DNA of 64,000 bases from Chionis minor (taxonomy: Eukaryota; Chordata; Aves; Charadriiformes; Chionididae), in contig VZSF01007835.1 in NCBI GenBank assembly GCA_013398295.1, forward strand, positions 638,727 through 702,726. The letters run 5' to 3'. The notes under the pieces were generated by a model, which did not search any database, was not told the DNA's origin, and was given only the letters and a program-made list of their open reading frames with translations. The position numbers and the translations under genes are program-made. Below, one piece after another: positions 13,701 through 25,392 of the stretch (position 1 is its first letter; each line of letters opens with the position of its first letter).

Positions 13701-14191
13701 TGGACACACTTTCTAAATTGGTCATGGCTGTTGTCCATGATTTTTTCTGGGTACAATTAATAGGTGACTTAATTCTTTGCTTAATCTGAACTGTTTCCAT
13801 TACGCAGCTGAGGAAGTTCAGTCTCCCAGCTGCCTCACTATATTTGGGCTGTGAACTGCAGGAAACTGATCAGCATGACATTGCCACAGATATTCCACTG
13901 TAACATTTCCCTAGAAAGAGAAATCTTGTTCAAACCCCTTTGCCCTCTCTTCCTCGCCCCCTGAGCACTGGGGTAACCAGCTCTGTGTACACACTCCGGC
14001 GCTGCATAATCCTCCTCCCAAGGAGTTCATTTGAATGGCAGAAAGATAGTGTAATGTGATGGGTGGTTCCAGGACCTTTTAAAACTGCCTTACCCGAGCA
14101 CAGATGATGACACCCTAAAATAAATATCAGTGTTCCCTCCCCAAGACGTGGAGGCATGAATCGGTACAGTCCTTTGAATAGATCCACAACA

Positions 14192-14197
14192 TTTATT
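14192..14197 (-). terminator. INS: INS polyadenylation signal (AATAAA)
   Basis: AATAAA on the minus strand lies 78 bases after the INS stop codon and is followed by a GT-rich stretch (TGTTGTGG), the normal layout of a vertebrate poly(A) site. This gives a short 3' untranslated region, as usual for insulin genes. Confidence 0.85.
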
Positions 14198-14274
14198 CAA
14201 TTGCTTTGAAGGTGCAGTAGCATAAGTGCGTGTTTCTGCCTGTGGCCCAAGAGCTCGTGCCGCTGGCCTCGCCG

Positions 14275-14411
14275 CTAGTTGCAGTAGTTTTCCAGTTGGT
14301 AGAGGGAGCACGTGTTGTGGCAGCATTGCTCAACGATCCCTCGCTTCACTTTCTCAAACTCCTCCGGCTGGAAGGGCAGCTCTCCTACCTCACCATGCAA
14401 GGGACCGCTCA
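14275..14411 (-). CDS. INS: INS exon 3, coding part (C-peptide end and A chain)
   Basis: The acceptor is CCCTGGCAG just before 14,411. The first two bases complete a Val codon started in exon 2, then 21 more C-peptide residues, Lys-Arg and the 21-residue A chain (starts [11 protein letters not shown], ends NYCN) run to the TAG at 14,277-14,275. The length is 137 bases. Confidence 0.98.
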
Positions 14412-17400
14412 CTGCCAGGGAAGAAAAAAATAAGCTGTGGGACACCACGCAACATCAGCCCTGGCTGTTGAGCCCTGTGGAGACCCCCTTTTCGGACACC
14501 AAATCTTTACGCCAGAGTTGGCTGGAAAATAGGGAGGAAGTTGCAAAGGTTTCCCCGGGTTGATGCTGCTTGTAACACCTTCAAGCTCTGTGTTTCCCCT
14601 CCCAAATTCATCCTATAGTGCTTAGAAGGAGCCAAGCTAAGCGGGTATCAGCAGTGGGAGGAACAAGGGGATACAGGGGCTTTATTGAGGCAGGCATGTG
14701 GAGAAGAAGAGAAACACTGCACCCTCCCCAGGGTGAGAAGCTAGTAAATAAGATGATAAAATGGGCTGGTCTGCTCAAGAGAAATGAGTTGCTTCGGACT
14801 GCAGGGCCCCTCGGGCAGTTACCCACTCTTCTGGGAGCCTGGGCAAACAACTGTGATGCCTGTGGGATTGCAAGAACGGTCCAGTCCTGGGGCTGGATGC
14901 ATTTCCCAGCTGGTCCTGAACAGCCTTCTCCTGTTGGCTTCCTGGATGTAGCCCCAAGCCAATGGCAAAAGAGTTTGTGTGTGTCTGTGTTCACAGCTGG
15001 GGATGAGTTTTTAGAAGGAATGACGAATTGGGGTATTTGGACACAGGCAAAATTCAACAGAATGTCTCATTTGCTGGTAGAAACTTGCAAACTTGTGGAC
15101 GGAACAGTTCAGGTTTTAGTTGCCCAATGAAAATATAGAAAATTGCAAATAAAACAGAATTTTTCCTGTAGGAGGAAAAGAGGCTCTAATAACAAAAAGA
15201 AAATGCCTGGAAAGCAAGAATTAGATGAGGTTTCTAGGGCAATATGAAAGTACAGCACAAGATGCAAAATCCCCAAGCCCCCGAAGCGTGATGCAATGAA
15301 TGAGGCACAAGAGTAACAAGAAATCATTATGCTAGTGTGCTAGGAAAATTTAGGAAAGGTTTAGTCCAACATTAAGTGGAAGAGGAAATAGCTAGTCAAT
15401 GTTTTGTGATTTACTTGTCTTCATCCTTCAAGCCAGCTGTGAGCAGACTGTAAACACAACCAGCTTGTGTGACAAAAATGTGGTGGCTCAGGCAAAAATC
15501 CTGGAACAAGAGGTAGAAAGTCCTCAGATACTTTCAAACTGGTTGGCCACGATGAAATTCTCAATACGGTACTTAGGGAATTGGCTAATGAAACTTCCAA
15601 CCCATTCATGGTGGTCTTCAGAAACAAATCATCAGAGAAGGGAGCAACTAACAGCCCAGCTGGCCATTCAGAACAAATCATGGCAAACCCTCTGCTATGA
15701 CATTACCTTGCTTCAGCTTCTGAAGACCTCTAAGACTATTTTATGGGATGGCTGCATATGCAAGAGAAGGAATTGGATATAAATGAAACCAGTGTGTGAT
15801 GGGAAGAGAACTGGTGGGAGAGCTGCATCATAGTCAGGGGAGATTAATTAATGGTCCATCTTGAAATAAGAAGGTTGAAATGACTGGGATTTGGCAGGGG
15901 TCTCTTCTGCATCTACACAAATTTTCCGTTAGCAGCTTGGAAGACAGAAGAGAGAGTGTACTTGCTGCATAAATAGAGGAGCTAAAGCTGAGAAGAACTG
16001 TCGGTACCCATCTTCAAGAGACACATCATCCTTGCACTACAGCTGGAGCATTACTGGTCCTGGCCCCATCTAGATACAAACATGATGCTGAAGGGAAGCT
16101 CTCTGGACTGCCTCATCCCACCTGCACTGCCATGCAGACACAAAGTGCTGGACCAGGGGCAGTGACCTGGCACGGAGTGTGTGCAGGAAGGCCTGTCATC
16201 TCCTCTGCCTCCCAGCCCTTGCCCTCATCAGTAGTCCAGGAGTCCTAGGGAGGGGAACCAAAGCAACTCCACCAGCTTTTTGCCACCACAATATAAGAGA
16301 CAATATAAAGCTGTGGGGGCTGCAAGCCTCCTGAAGGGCAACATTAGTGCTAAAAATTACCTTTGAAAGTATAGAAGCACTGAAAAGATGAGGTGCTGTT
16401 CAATAAGAAATAAGAAAGATGCTAAAAGTAAGCAGGAGGACTACATTGCACATCCAGGACGGAGGTTTGTCTGTGGTAGCGGTACTTCAAGGACTGCTGA
16501 TCCACCAAAGGGAGGGCCAAGGCATCCAAGGGAGACAATGATCTCTATGAATCAACAGTGCACTGCTGCTTTGAAAAAAGCAAACCACCTGTCTAGGCAG
16601 GAAACATGGCATGAGAAAACATGCAATATCATTCTTCCAGTTTGTTCGCTCTACTTGGCACTGACAAGGCCTCAGCTGGGGTCCTGTGTGCTTCTCCAGG
16701 CATCACCAGTCAGTAAGGATGCAGACCAAACGCAGAACAATTTGCATGGACAGAGATCTAGAAAATATTACCTAAGAAGGTAGTGGGGGGATGTAGAGGG
16801 GACTTAGCTGAGAGCAGGTTAAAACTAGGCATGGGAACAGTCTTCAAATATTTTGCAAAGCAGCCACAAAGAAGAAAGGAGTAGACTCTTCCCCACGTGC
16901 CCTATGAAGAAGACAAGAAATAATTTACAGCAAGGGACATTCAGGTTAGATACTGGGAAGAAATACTCAAGAAGAAGGTCAGTTAAGCATGCAAATGGAC
17001 CATTTCAGAAAGCAGAAGAAGCTTCCTCACTAGAGGTTTTTATGAACATACTAGATAAGGATAGGTCAGGAATAGTGTGGGGACAACTGATCCTGTCTTT
17101 GGACAGAAGGAGGCTTCCCAGGTTCCTTCCACCTTTATTTTCTGTGAACACTCCCTGGCTGGTGTAATGGCCACAGAAAGAAATAGACAAGTTTGAGCTT
17201 TCAGCCACAATTCCTTTTGCCTCATAAATCCTCTTTCCCTGCCTGCCCTCCCATCTGCCTTTTTAACCTGAAGAGCTTTTCATTGGCAATGTGATGTTGT
17301 TGGTATGTTAAAGGTATTCCTGGCATTCCCCATCAAGGACATTCCTGATGTCACCGTCAAAGATAGGCAGTTGTTGCCTTTTGCATCACATAGCATAGAC

Positions 17401-17612
17401 TTCGTTCAAGGTCAGCCTGACTTACCTAGAGGCTGCTCAATGTCCCGTCGAGCTTTGGGGGAGTAGAAGAAACCCCGCTCTCCACACACCAGGTAGAGAG
17501 CCTCCACCAAGTGGGAGCCACAGAGGTGCTGGTTAGCAGCCGCATGGCTGGTTCCAGGGCTGGAAAGAGCGAGAAGGGCCAGGAGAGGCAGCGATCGGAT
17601 CCAGAGAGCCAT
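14275..17612 (-). CDS. INS: Preproinsulin gene, coding span (two coding exons, 107 aa)
   Basis: Insulin is the secreted hormone that activates the insulin receptor. Joining 17,612-17,426 to 14,411-14,275 gives 324 bases: 107 codons plus TAG. Residues 1-24 are a signal peptide with a Leu-rich core, 25-54 the B chain, 55-56 Arg-Arg, 57-84 a 28-residue C-peptide, 85-86 Lys-Arg and 87-107 the A chain. All six cysteines are present (B7, B19, A6, A7, A11, A20). The B chain ends YSPKA and the A chain has His at A8, both bird features. Length equals the chicken precursor; differences from chicken, from memory, are confined to the signal and C-peptide. Both donor and acceptor sites are canonical and the intron is phase 1 inside the C-peptide, the conserved position of insulin intron 2. 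Confidence 0.98.
14412..17425 (-). other. INS: INS intron 2 (about 3.0 kb)
   Basis: The intron has a GTAAGT donor at 17,425 and a CAG acceptor at 14,412. A large intron 2 is known for chicken insulin. About half of it is old CR1-derived DNA in antisense orientation to INS (listed separately). The region 14,430-15,450 shows no recognised feature. Confidence 0.95.
15840..17146 (+). mobile_element. Degenerate CR1 LINE fragment(s) in INS intron 2
   Basis: Diverged CR1 3'-region blocks appear in consensus order. At about 15,890-16,000 a block resembles the GGGGTCT ... cDNA region ending with an AGCTAAAGCTGAG-like stretch. At 16,600-16,700 comes the CTTGGCACTGACAAGGCCTC and CAGCTGGGGTCCTGTGTGC block. 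At 16,840-17,140 come CTTCAAATATTTTGCAAAG, a region resembling the GGGACATTCAGGTTAGATA block and a final GGCTTCCCAGGTTCCTTCC. The match is much weaker than the copy at 6,855, so it is old. Related sequence may begin as early as 15,450. Edges and the number of separate insertions are uncertain. Confidence 0.75.
17426..17612 (-). CDS. INS: INS exon 2, coding part (signal peptide, B chain, C-peptide start)
   Basis: The ATG at 17,612-17,610 opens [17 protein letters not shown], the insulin signal peptide. The exon encodes 62 full residues and the first base of the next codon, and ends CCTCTAG before GTAAGT. The exon itself begins at 17,654 after TTTCTCCCTCCTAG, so 42 bases of 5' untranslated sequence (17,613-17,654) precede the ATG. 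Those 42 bases contain no stop codon in the frame of the start. Confidence 0.98.
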
Positions 17613-17654
17613 GGTGATCAGGGTGAGGCCTAGGGTTAAGGGGCACAGGGAGGT
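17613..17654 (-). other. INS: INS exon 2, 5' untranslated part
   Basis: This lies between the predicted acceptor (pyrimidine tract plus CTAG, AG at 17,656-17,655) and the start codon. It is exactly 14 triplets and open in the coding frame, which matters for any transcript entering exon 2 from an upstream phase-0 exon. Confidence 0.8.
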
Positions 17655-18167
17655 CTAGGAGGGAGAAATAGGTTGTCAAAAAGCATCTTATGTCCTTCAG
17701 CTCCTGTGACATGAAAATAAGACCAAAGTAGCAGATGGACCTTCTAAAGATGACCTAGCTTGAGAGGGAAGGAGAGCTTTCTCCATCAGACTTTACACAT
17801 CGCAGTCAATTACTAATGATTATAACCAGAATCCATCTCCATCCACATGCTCACATCAGTCGTGGCCTCCCTGTTTTCTTCCCCCCAAAGGCCAAACTAG
17901 ACTGGAAGAACCATCACACCGAGCCCTGTAGCATACATGCACAGAAGAGCCAAGATCAGCAGACACCTTCAGAGGATCCCCCCCACCCCTGCCAAGTCAG
18001 AATGGGCTGTTATTTATGATGACAGCCCAAAACCAGCACAATGTGCTCAAAGACCTGAGGAGACCTCATTTTCTTGGACTAGAGAGCCAGCACTTGATGT
18101 AGCCACACCAGCTACATCAACTTCAGAAAACAGCTCTGCAAAACAGGTAGAAGCTAATCAGACTTAC
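17655..18167 (-). other. INS: INS intron 1 (513 bases)
   Basis: A GTAAGT donor (18,167-18,162) and a TAG acceptor (AG at 17,656-17,655) bound an intron in the 5' untranslated region, the conserved position of insulin intron 1. No repeat is seen inside. Confidence 0.82.
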
Positions 18168-18230
18168 CCAAAGAAGCGGCAGCAAGAGATGGAGAGAAGT
18201 TTGCTCCGAGATACTGTTTGGTTGGTAGTG
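18168..18230 (-). other. INS: INS exon 1, non-coding (5' end approximate)
   Basis: The exon ends CTTCTTTGG before GTAAGT. The start is placed about 30 bases downstream of the TATA box, giving roughly 63 bases, similar in size to rodent and human INS exon 1. The exact transcription start is an inference. No ATG in the exon itself precedes the coding start, but two ATGs lie just upstream at 18,240-18,238 and 18,254-18,252 and would be included by a slightly longer transcript. Confidence 0.75.
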
Positions 18231-18356
18231 ATATCCCCATTCTCTCTTTCCCATATTTATATGCGTTACGTTAGCCCAAGTGACACAAGAGCTAGCTCAA
18301 ACCCCACCTCCTCGATGACGCTCTAGCCAAAATTTTTGCTGCTTGTGCATATTAAT
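18228..18356 (-). promoter_or_regulatory. INS: INS promoter: TATA box, CRE-like and A-box-like elements
   Basis: A TATAAATA box lies at about 18,261-18,254 on the minus strand. Upstream are a half-CRE TGACGC at 18,316-18,321 (plus strand) and a TTAAT homeodomain core at 18,351-18,356, the kind of site bound by PDX1 in insulin promoters. The TATA box is directly supported by spacing to exon 1. The factor assignments rest on motif resemblance to mammalian insulin promoters and are inference. Confidence 0.65.
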
Positions 18357-21300
18357 TTCCCTCTATGTAGCATCAGCAGGTCTTTATGCAAGTTAAGATA
18401 GAAGCAACAGTTTGCAGTTTCCATCTCATTTCATCCTACCTGTTTTTGTTTCCTTGAAGCTCTGTCCTGAGCCATCAGTGACCCTTTTAGCAGGAGATAA
18501 TGGTGCTATTACATCTGCAATGATTACTAATGACACTAATGCTGGCAATAGGCACTGCTGGCATTGAGGTGGCTCAACAGCTGTTTCTGAAATGTAAATT
18601 AAAGGCAAACATGTTAATCTGTTTGATTAATATCACCTTGGAAAGAATGCAGCGATGGGACCAAGTTGTCAGTGAGACCATGCTACTGTCAGGTGCCAGA
18701 GGAAGGAAAACACATTATTACGCTGAGGCTATCTGCAGCCCTGCTCGCTGGCCATGCAGTGCCCAGCGAGACGCACGTGTCCACAGCCTGGGCTGGGGGA
18801 GGAACAACGTCTGCATTTTGCAGGAGACCTTGGGTCGTCGCTCTAGCTTAGCACGGGGCCAGAGCTAGAGCATTTGAAATTTTGTATGTGGAAAAATAAG
18901 CCTTTCTCCCTTCACCCACTGAAAGGCAGGTCCCCTCCTTCATCTGCCAGATGGCCCTACAAATTCCTGTTTGGGATTAAGCAGAGCAGAGACTCAGTCT
19001 CCATCATTTGCTGGGGAGAGCTCTGAGCACTTCAGCTCATCTCTCTGGGCCTCTGCCCCAAATCGTGTCTTCGACACCAAGAAACATTTCTGGTAAATCC
19101 CAGTGAAAACCAGGAGATAGTTGATTATCTCCATTCTGGCTGGTAAATTCCCTTTTAATAGGAGATGATAGGCCAGGGGTGGTTCACAGGTTTTCATGGG
19201 TCTGATTTTGGCAACAGATCTAGCTCTCTCACAACAGAAGTCTTTCACAACATTGCCCCATTTTTTGGATACCTCCAATGCTCAACTTTTCTGCTACCAA
19301 TAGCATGCTTGTACTTTTTTCTGCTTAATGTATACCTTTTTTTTCCTGCCCAAAAAGACCTATTTTAAATGCTGTTGATGAAACCATCTTCAACCTTCCC
19401 ATTGCTTCCCATTGCATGTGAGGCTACAAGTGCTCAGCACCACTGAAAAGGACTCTTGAACTCTGCTGCTTGTTTAATTTAGAATAAGCCTGATTCTCCC
19501 TACACAGTATAAATCAAAAGGAAGTTCACCAAAATCAGCAGAATGCCTTGAGACTCAAACCAGACCCTTGATTTCTTGAGTAGCCAAAGCAATACATCCA
19601 TCAGCATCTAGGAGGTGGGAAGTCCCACATGCCCCTGTCATGGCATGAAGTGTGAAGTATCATATGTTTGCTAAATGACTGCTATTGCAAAAAGGCTTGT
19701 GAGAAGTGCTAAATCTCTGATGAGCGTGCAGGGAGGGAACTCATTTGCTCAAAGGGATGTGAGACAAGGTTATCAGTTACATCCCCTGCCATGTAGGTCT
19801 TTTGGCCTCCCGCTAATAAATCCAAGTTGCTATGCTCAACTACAGTTAATAGTGTTTCTGCACAATGTGTAACACTATCTCTGTCTCCCTTCCCCTCAAA
19901 AAAGATATTGGATGTATTTGAGTGACCTAGTGGTATGCCCATGAAGAGGGTCTCAGGTTTCAGCAAGATATGAGTTCAGGGAAATCACTTACTGAGACCT
20001 TCTTTCTATGAGGAGAAGATAGGGAATTAACAGCTACACAGCATAAAACCTAGCATTTTACCCCATTTGAAGTGGGTTGTCAAAGCCAGGAGCAGAAGCT
20101 TTGTGCCACTCATGCTTTCTCCAGAGCAGGCAGACCCAACCTGGCATCCCACAAGAAGGGGACAACTTACAGAATTACCCCATGGATCCCCTTAGCAGTC
20201 ATTTTCCTGCAGTCACCACACTGCCTGAGGTCCGATGAACCTCAAGCCAGTGGTTGCCTTGGAAAGGTTCTGGAGCAGGGTGTTCCCCAGGTTAATCACA
20301 TGCTGAGATTTGCCATTTAGGGTTTTCCTTCTTGCACTTTTGAACATTACCTAAGCTCACCTGAACTCATGTTTAATTGATAGTGGGTCTTTGTAAGGAG
20401 GCTCCTCTATCCACTATCTTTTCCCTTCTGAGTAGCTTCCCTGCTGGGCTTCACCCTTCCCAGGGCTTACCCCACTGATGTAGCAAAAAAAAAGCAATTT
20501 TATTTTGTGTTGGAAGTGCCATGTTCTTAGTCTGCTGCTTCTCTTACTAACCAAATCCTAAGGTAGTTTCAAAAACCTTGTGGTGTTTCTGCAGCATGAC
20601 CCAGCAGGGGAAAACCTGACTGTACCCAAGTGTTCAGGAATCCCTCTTGACTCACTGTAGTTTGGGTGCAGAAATAAACCAGAAGTTTTATTGGAACGAA
20701 AAAAGATATCACGCTGGCTCAACGTTCAGCATGGGCCAGGATTTTTTGCAAGTGTCCTATCACAATTTTTTTCCCCCCTCCAAAATATGATCACTTTGAT
20801 TATTTATTGGAATTCATATTTTCTTACCATAAATGGTCCTTTGAAATATGAAAAATGTTAGCAGTGGTATAAACGGACATAAAATGGATATAAACTGCGG
20901 AAAGTTTTTGTCTTAGATGGAAAAGTCCCATGTCAGCAGTGAACTGAGAGCAGGGGCCAACAGGGGAGCCCATTTTTCAACAGAAAAGCTTTTTCTACTG
21001 AAGGATCTCAGCTCACTCCTTCCAAGTTGGGCTTCCTTATGATCTTCATGTGATTAGCAGCGACAGGCCAAACGCTTACCCATCCTTTCTGCTACATGTG
21101 CCTCCCATGAGCTTCCCAGCTCCTAAGCTCCATGTTGGGCTCACTTGGCTGAAGGGTGGGAGCAGCTGGATGGGAGTGGGCTACTTCTGGCTCCTGCCCT
21201 TCATGCTAAACCACCTCCGGACGTGACTTGGAGCCACCTCCCTCACTCACATCCCCCCGACCCCAAGCAGTTGCATCAGTGGGAACGAGGTTTAGGCAAT

Positions 21301-24300
21301 CCCCCGTGTCATGTAATCAAGCTTTACAGTCCATTGCCAGCACAATAAAATCTTTACTACTGTAGATGTCTAGCATTTTCAAACCCTGTCCTGCAAAAAT
21401 AACAAGCCTGCTACAGGAGAACTAGTTAACAATTACAAGTTTGTGCAAGTTTTACTGCCAGCAAAGGTCAGGTCTGGAGGTGAGTGAGTTCTCGGAGAGC
21501 ACTTGGGGACCCCGAAATGCCACCTGCATCGCCACCACTGCTCTCATACTCAGCAGCCACCACCGGGGCTGCTCTGCCCATCCCCAGGTATGTGTTGCCC
21601 CAAAAGGAGAGCAGGAGCAACAGCAGTGATTGCATGTCTCCTTTTCCCTAGAGGACAAATTTGGTGGCCTGTGAAATAAATAGCCCTGGAGGAGGTGCTG
21701 CCTGCAAATACATCCCTGTGCTGCACTAGCAGCCTGCCAGAACACAGTCCTGGAGTGCCCAGAAGGGTCTGCACCCCCAAAGGCAGATTTGGGAGCGGCC
21801 AGCCACTGGGAGGTGCCCCAGTATGGCCACCCAGTATGGCTGGGAATGTGTAGTTGGAGCAATGTACTCAAGCACATGGGCTGTTTGAGCTACAAAGCAG
21901 TAGACTTTCGCTTGGCATGGGGAGAGAGGGACCCCCTGGGGCCCAGTGGTTGCCCCCTCCAGGCTTTGCTCTGCTCCCTGTGCGGGGTGCAGCAGCAGCT
22001 GGCAGCGTGGTTCGGAGCAGGGAAGCCAGCATCCTTGGTTTTCCTTGTCTCTGTGTGGTTTCCAGCAGCTGTGTTCCCATTGGCGTGTCCAAGCATCCAT
22101 GGAGCAGCAGCGTACAACTGCCCAGCCAGAGGCAGTGGCACGAGATGAAGGGTGGGGAGGTGAATCTGGCACCAAGGTGGGTGCTTAATCACGGGAACGC
22201 TTGCAGCCAAATCCTGCGATGCCTGCAGAGATAGGTGGCAGGTGAGGCAGCCGCGTGGGCTCAGAGGGGAGAGGGGGCTGCTGCAGCAAAGGGTGAGGCT
22301 CTGGGGCTTATCTGGAGCCACACAATGAGACATGCCCTTGCTTCAAAAGGGGCATTGTGCAAGCAGAGAAGGGGGCCACTCGCTGGGATACAAGTAATCT
22401 CAGCTGCTTCTATAAACTAATCCGGGCGGATGCCTCAGTGCAGGACATGTGAACCACTCCCATCACTCTGCCGGCCACCAGGCCAAGGGAGATGCTCCTG
22501 CCAGACCGTGGATTTCACAATTTTTCCAGGGTCTTCCGGGCCAAGGGACATTATCTTTTCTGTTGGAGCACAAAGGGATGATTCATAAAATGGAGGGTGT
22601 AACCCAAAGACCAGTGTAACCAACCAGATCTTACCCATTGGTTTCCATTACCTTTGGGTTAGCTGCTAACAGCGGAGAGGATTGTGAGTACACACACACC
22701 CTGGAGATGCATCTCACTGGTAGAAGATGCTCCAGGGAGCAATTTCAAAGAGCCAGTAGCTTTCGTTAGAGAACAAGGGAGTTTCCTAGGCATGCTGTGG
22801 GTCTGAGAATGGCCTCCTGCAACCCAAACCCTCCGGCCGCCCATCGTGAGCACATCACGTGTCTTGGCAGGGAAATGCTGACCTTTGGCCAACTTGGCTC
22901 ACCTGGGACCATGGAACCTGCGAATTGGTTTGGCTGCACCTTGCTCAAGTGCCCCCTGGCTTCTGCAGGCTCAAACCTCTATACAAGTACAGTTACCCAA
23001 GCAAAATAGGTAAAATTTAATGATCTCTTGAGTAAAGTTCCCGAAATCTTCCTCATCCACCTCGGGAACAGCATATGCAAAGTTATAAATAAAGATGGAA
23101 AAAACAGGTATGCTCCTTTTAACCCTGTTAAAATATTACTGCCATGTATTTTTTGAGAAGGTAGAGGAGAAAATAGAACCTAAGGGCTGCTAATAGTTCC
23201 TAGACATAGCTATTAGCAGACACAGCAGAACAAATTGGTTTGTTTATCAATGAGGAGAAGATGAAATCTGTGGCTATTAATGGCCCAAAAGTAATCCTTG
23301 GCATAGATAGGGAAACATTAGAAGAGGTGATGACGCCCTGGTAGAGGACAAGTAACGAACAACAAAAGTAACAAATAACTTCCACAGAGTGGACAAGTGC
23401 TGGAAAAGTACCCTGATCAGCATCAATCCAAAAATAGACATTTTCAGCACTGATACCACATCTGTCCTTCTTCATGCCATGTAAGTTCACAAGCACAACC
23501 AAGGCGGATTTTAACCTGGGCCTCAGGAAACAACCATGAGAGGGGCCATTGAGTCCATCAGGGAGTTTTCTCCAGTGTCCACGACTGTAGGCACTAAAGT
23601 TTCATGGTGCCACCACCATGTCTTCCACAGCAGGTTCCATCACAGGCACCCCTTGGAAAGCAAAGGAATGGATGACCTGGAAAAGCCTTTGGTAAGATAA
23701 AGATGTTCTTGGCTGCGATGCTGGAAAGCATGGGCAGGCCACCAGAGAGCAGCAGACATAGCAGAAAGTGATGGGTGCTATAACCGACCAAGGCAGCAAC
23801 AGGGTAAAGAAAGAAATGCTAAAAAATGAAGGACTGGTTTTCGCTGGCTCAGACTGGACTTGTGCCCTGCTACAAAGTGGTCTCATGCATTGAAAATAAA
23901 AGATTACATCACATACTTACGTGTTTTCTGTCACTGCTCATCTCTGCAGCTGTGAGTGCACCGTGGACACCTGCCACGGTTCAGGCCATGATAACATTGG
24001 GGGCTACAAGTGATACTGTAGGAGGACATTGAGGACAATGTACTCATTCTCACACCGCACTTTCTGCTGAGTTTAAATATGAAGCTTGGTGACCCCATTT
24101 TCTAGAATAAACTTAGCTTTAAAAGTCCCTGTTTTGCTATTGGGGTGCTCTTGGAGATTTTGGTTAACACTGCTCTGATCCCTCTGCCCTGAGGCCTCTC
24201 TTTTCTCCAGGAGATGTGGCTTGCCGTGTGGAGGTGCCGTCTGCTTTCACAGGGTGCTCTGAGCTTTAGCACTGCAGATGCCCCTGGCTGGGTTGGGACC

Positions 24301-25372
24301 TGAGACAGGAGCTGTGTTTTCTTCCTCCTTCCCCCTCACTCCCACAGCATCACCCACATGGCAATTAGTGCTTCACCGACTGGCACAGCTCTGCGCCAAA
24401 GGACCTTTCCTGACACAGCACCCAGCAACAAATAAAACCCAACCCACCATTGCTCTCGTGAGTGGCGGCTGTTCCCAGGCATCCATCTTCCTGGCATTAT
24501 CGCCGGCTACACTGGTTATTCCTCACTCCCGGGATGCTCTGCCAGGGCTGGGATGTGCCAAGGACTTGCAGAAGGGCTGACCACCTCCCTGCTCATGGTC
24601 AGCCGGACCCCACTATGGAGTGCTCTGATCTCCCTTGCCGGGTGTGGGGATTTCCAGGTCTGATATCATTAATTATCGCTGGGTAAGTGGATCGTTTTGA
24701 GCACTTAAAGCTACTTTAGGGATTTGGATGCACACTGGTAACCAGTCCGTAGGGTTGCCTACAGGTTCCTAGACAAGGAGGTGTAAATCCTACTGATAAG
24801 GCTTGTTAGTGTTAGGGGGCTGGGGAGGGGGAAGCGGGGGGGGATTTGGAGCCAGGCACAGGGATCTCCGGGGCCAGGAGGGGTGAGCCCGTTGCTGCAG
24901 CCCCCTCCTCCTGCCCAGGAGCCCCTGGCCGGGGGGAGGCACTGGGGTGCTGCGGGCAGTCAGGGTCAGGCTGATTTACAGCAGCAGAGGAACCGGGGCT
25001 GTTAATTCAAAGTTGCCGCTTATCGGTGTTTAGAAAGCAAGCTCCGATCAGTTGGTTAGCGATTTGGCCTTTGCTGTAAATAGAGGGGCCCCATGCTTTG
25101 CTCTGACATTTTTGTCCTTATTATCTTGTCTCAGCCTCTGAGGGAGGTGGGAGAGTTATTTAAGGCTGACCTTAGTGGAAGGAAAATGAACAACTCCCTT
25201 ACCCCACCCTGTTTTTCTCTCTGCCGTCCTGGGTAACAACTGTTGCACTGAAGTATCTGTGCGAGATACTTAATCCTCCACCATCCCTGCAAATACTTTG
25301 TAGATCAATTCACCCTGCTGTGCCCAGAGAAAATAATCGCAACCAGACCAAGTAGAACTAGTGTCAGGAGTG

Positions 25373-25392
25373 AAAAAAAAAAAAAAAAAAAA
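25373..25392 (+). repeat. Poly-A run, 20 bases
   Basis: This is an uninterrupted A homopolymer followed by GGG. No retroposed body is recognised upstream. Confidence 0.9.

Larger units (their letters stand above)
7111..14191. other. Intergenic DNA downstream of the INS polyadenylation site
   Basis: No gene is recognised. The stretch contains a 21-base A run at 9,156-9,176 and the G-rich run at 10,681-10,710, listed separately. Several antisense and sense open frames of 130-195 codons lie at 11,800-13,800, but none has a domain I recognise and they overlap one another on both strands. Confidence 0.5.

Noticed and set aside
1..14190. IGF2 coding exons
   Set aside because: Expected by synteny beyond INS, but no IGF2 signal peptide, B-, C- or A-domain sequence is present on the minus strand, so IGF2 coding DNA lies outside the window.
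19485..19550. Stretch resembling an old reptile/bird interspersed repeat (GCCTGATTCTCCCTACACAG)
   Set aside because: Short and diverged; resemblance is from memory only and cannot be confirmed without a repeat library.
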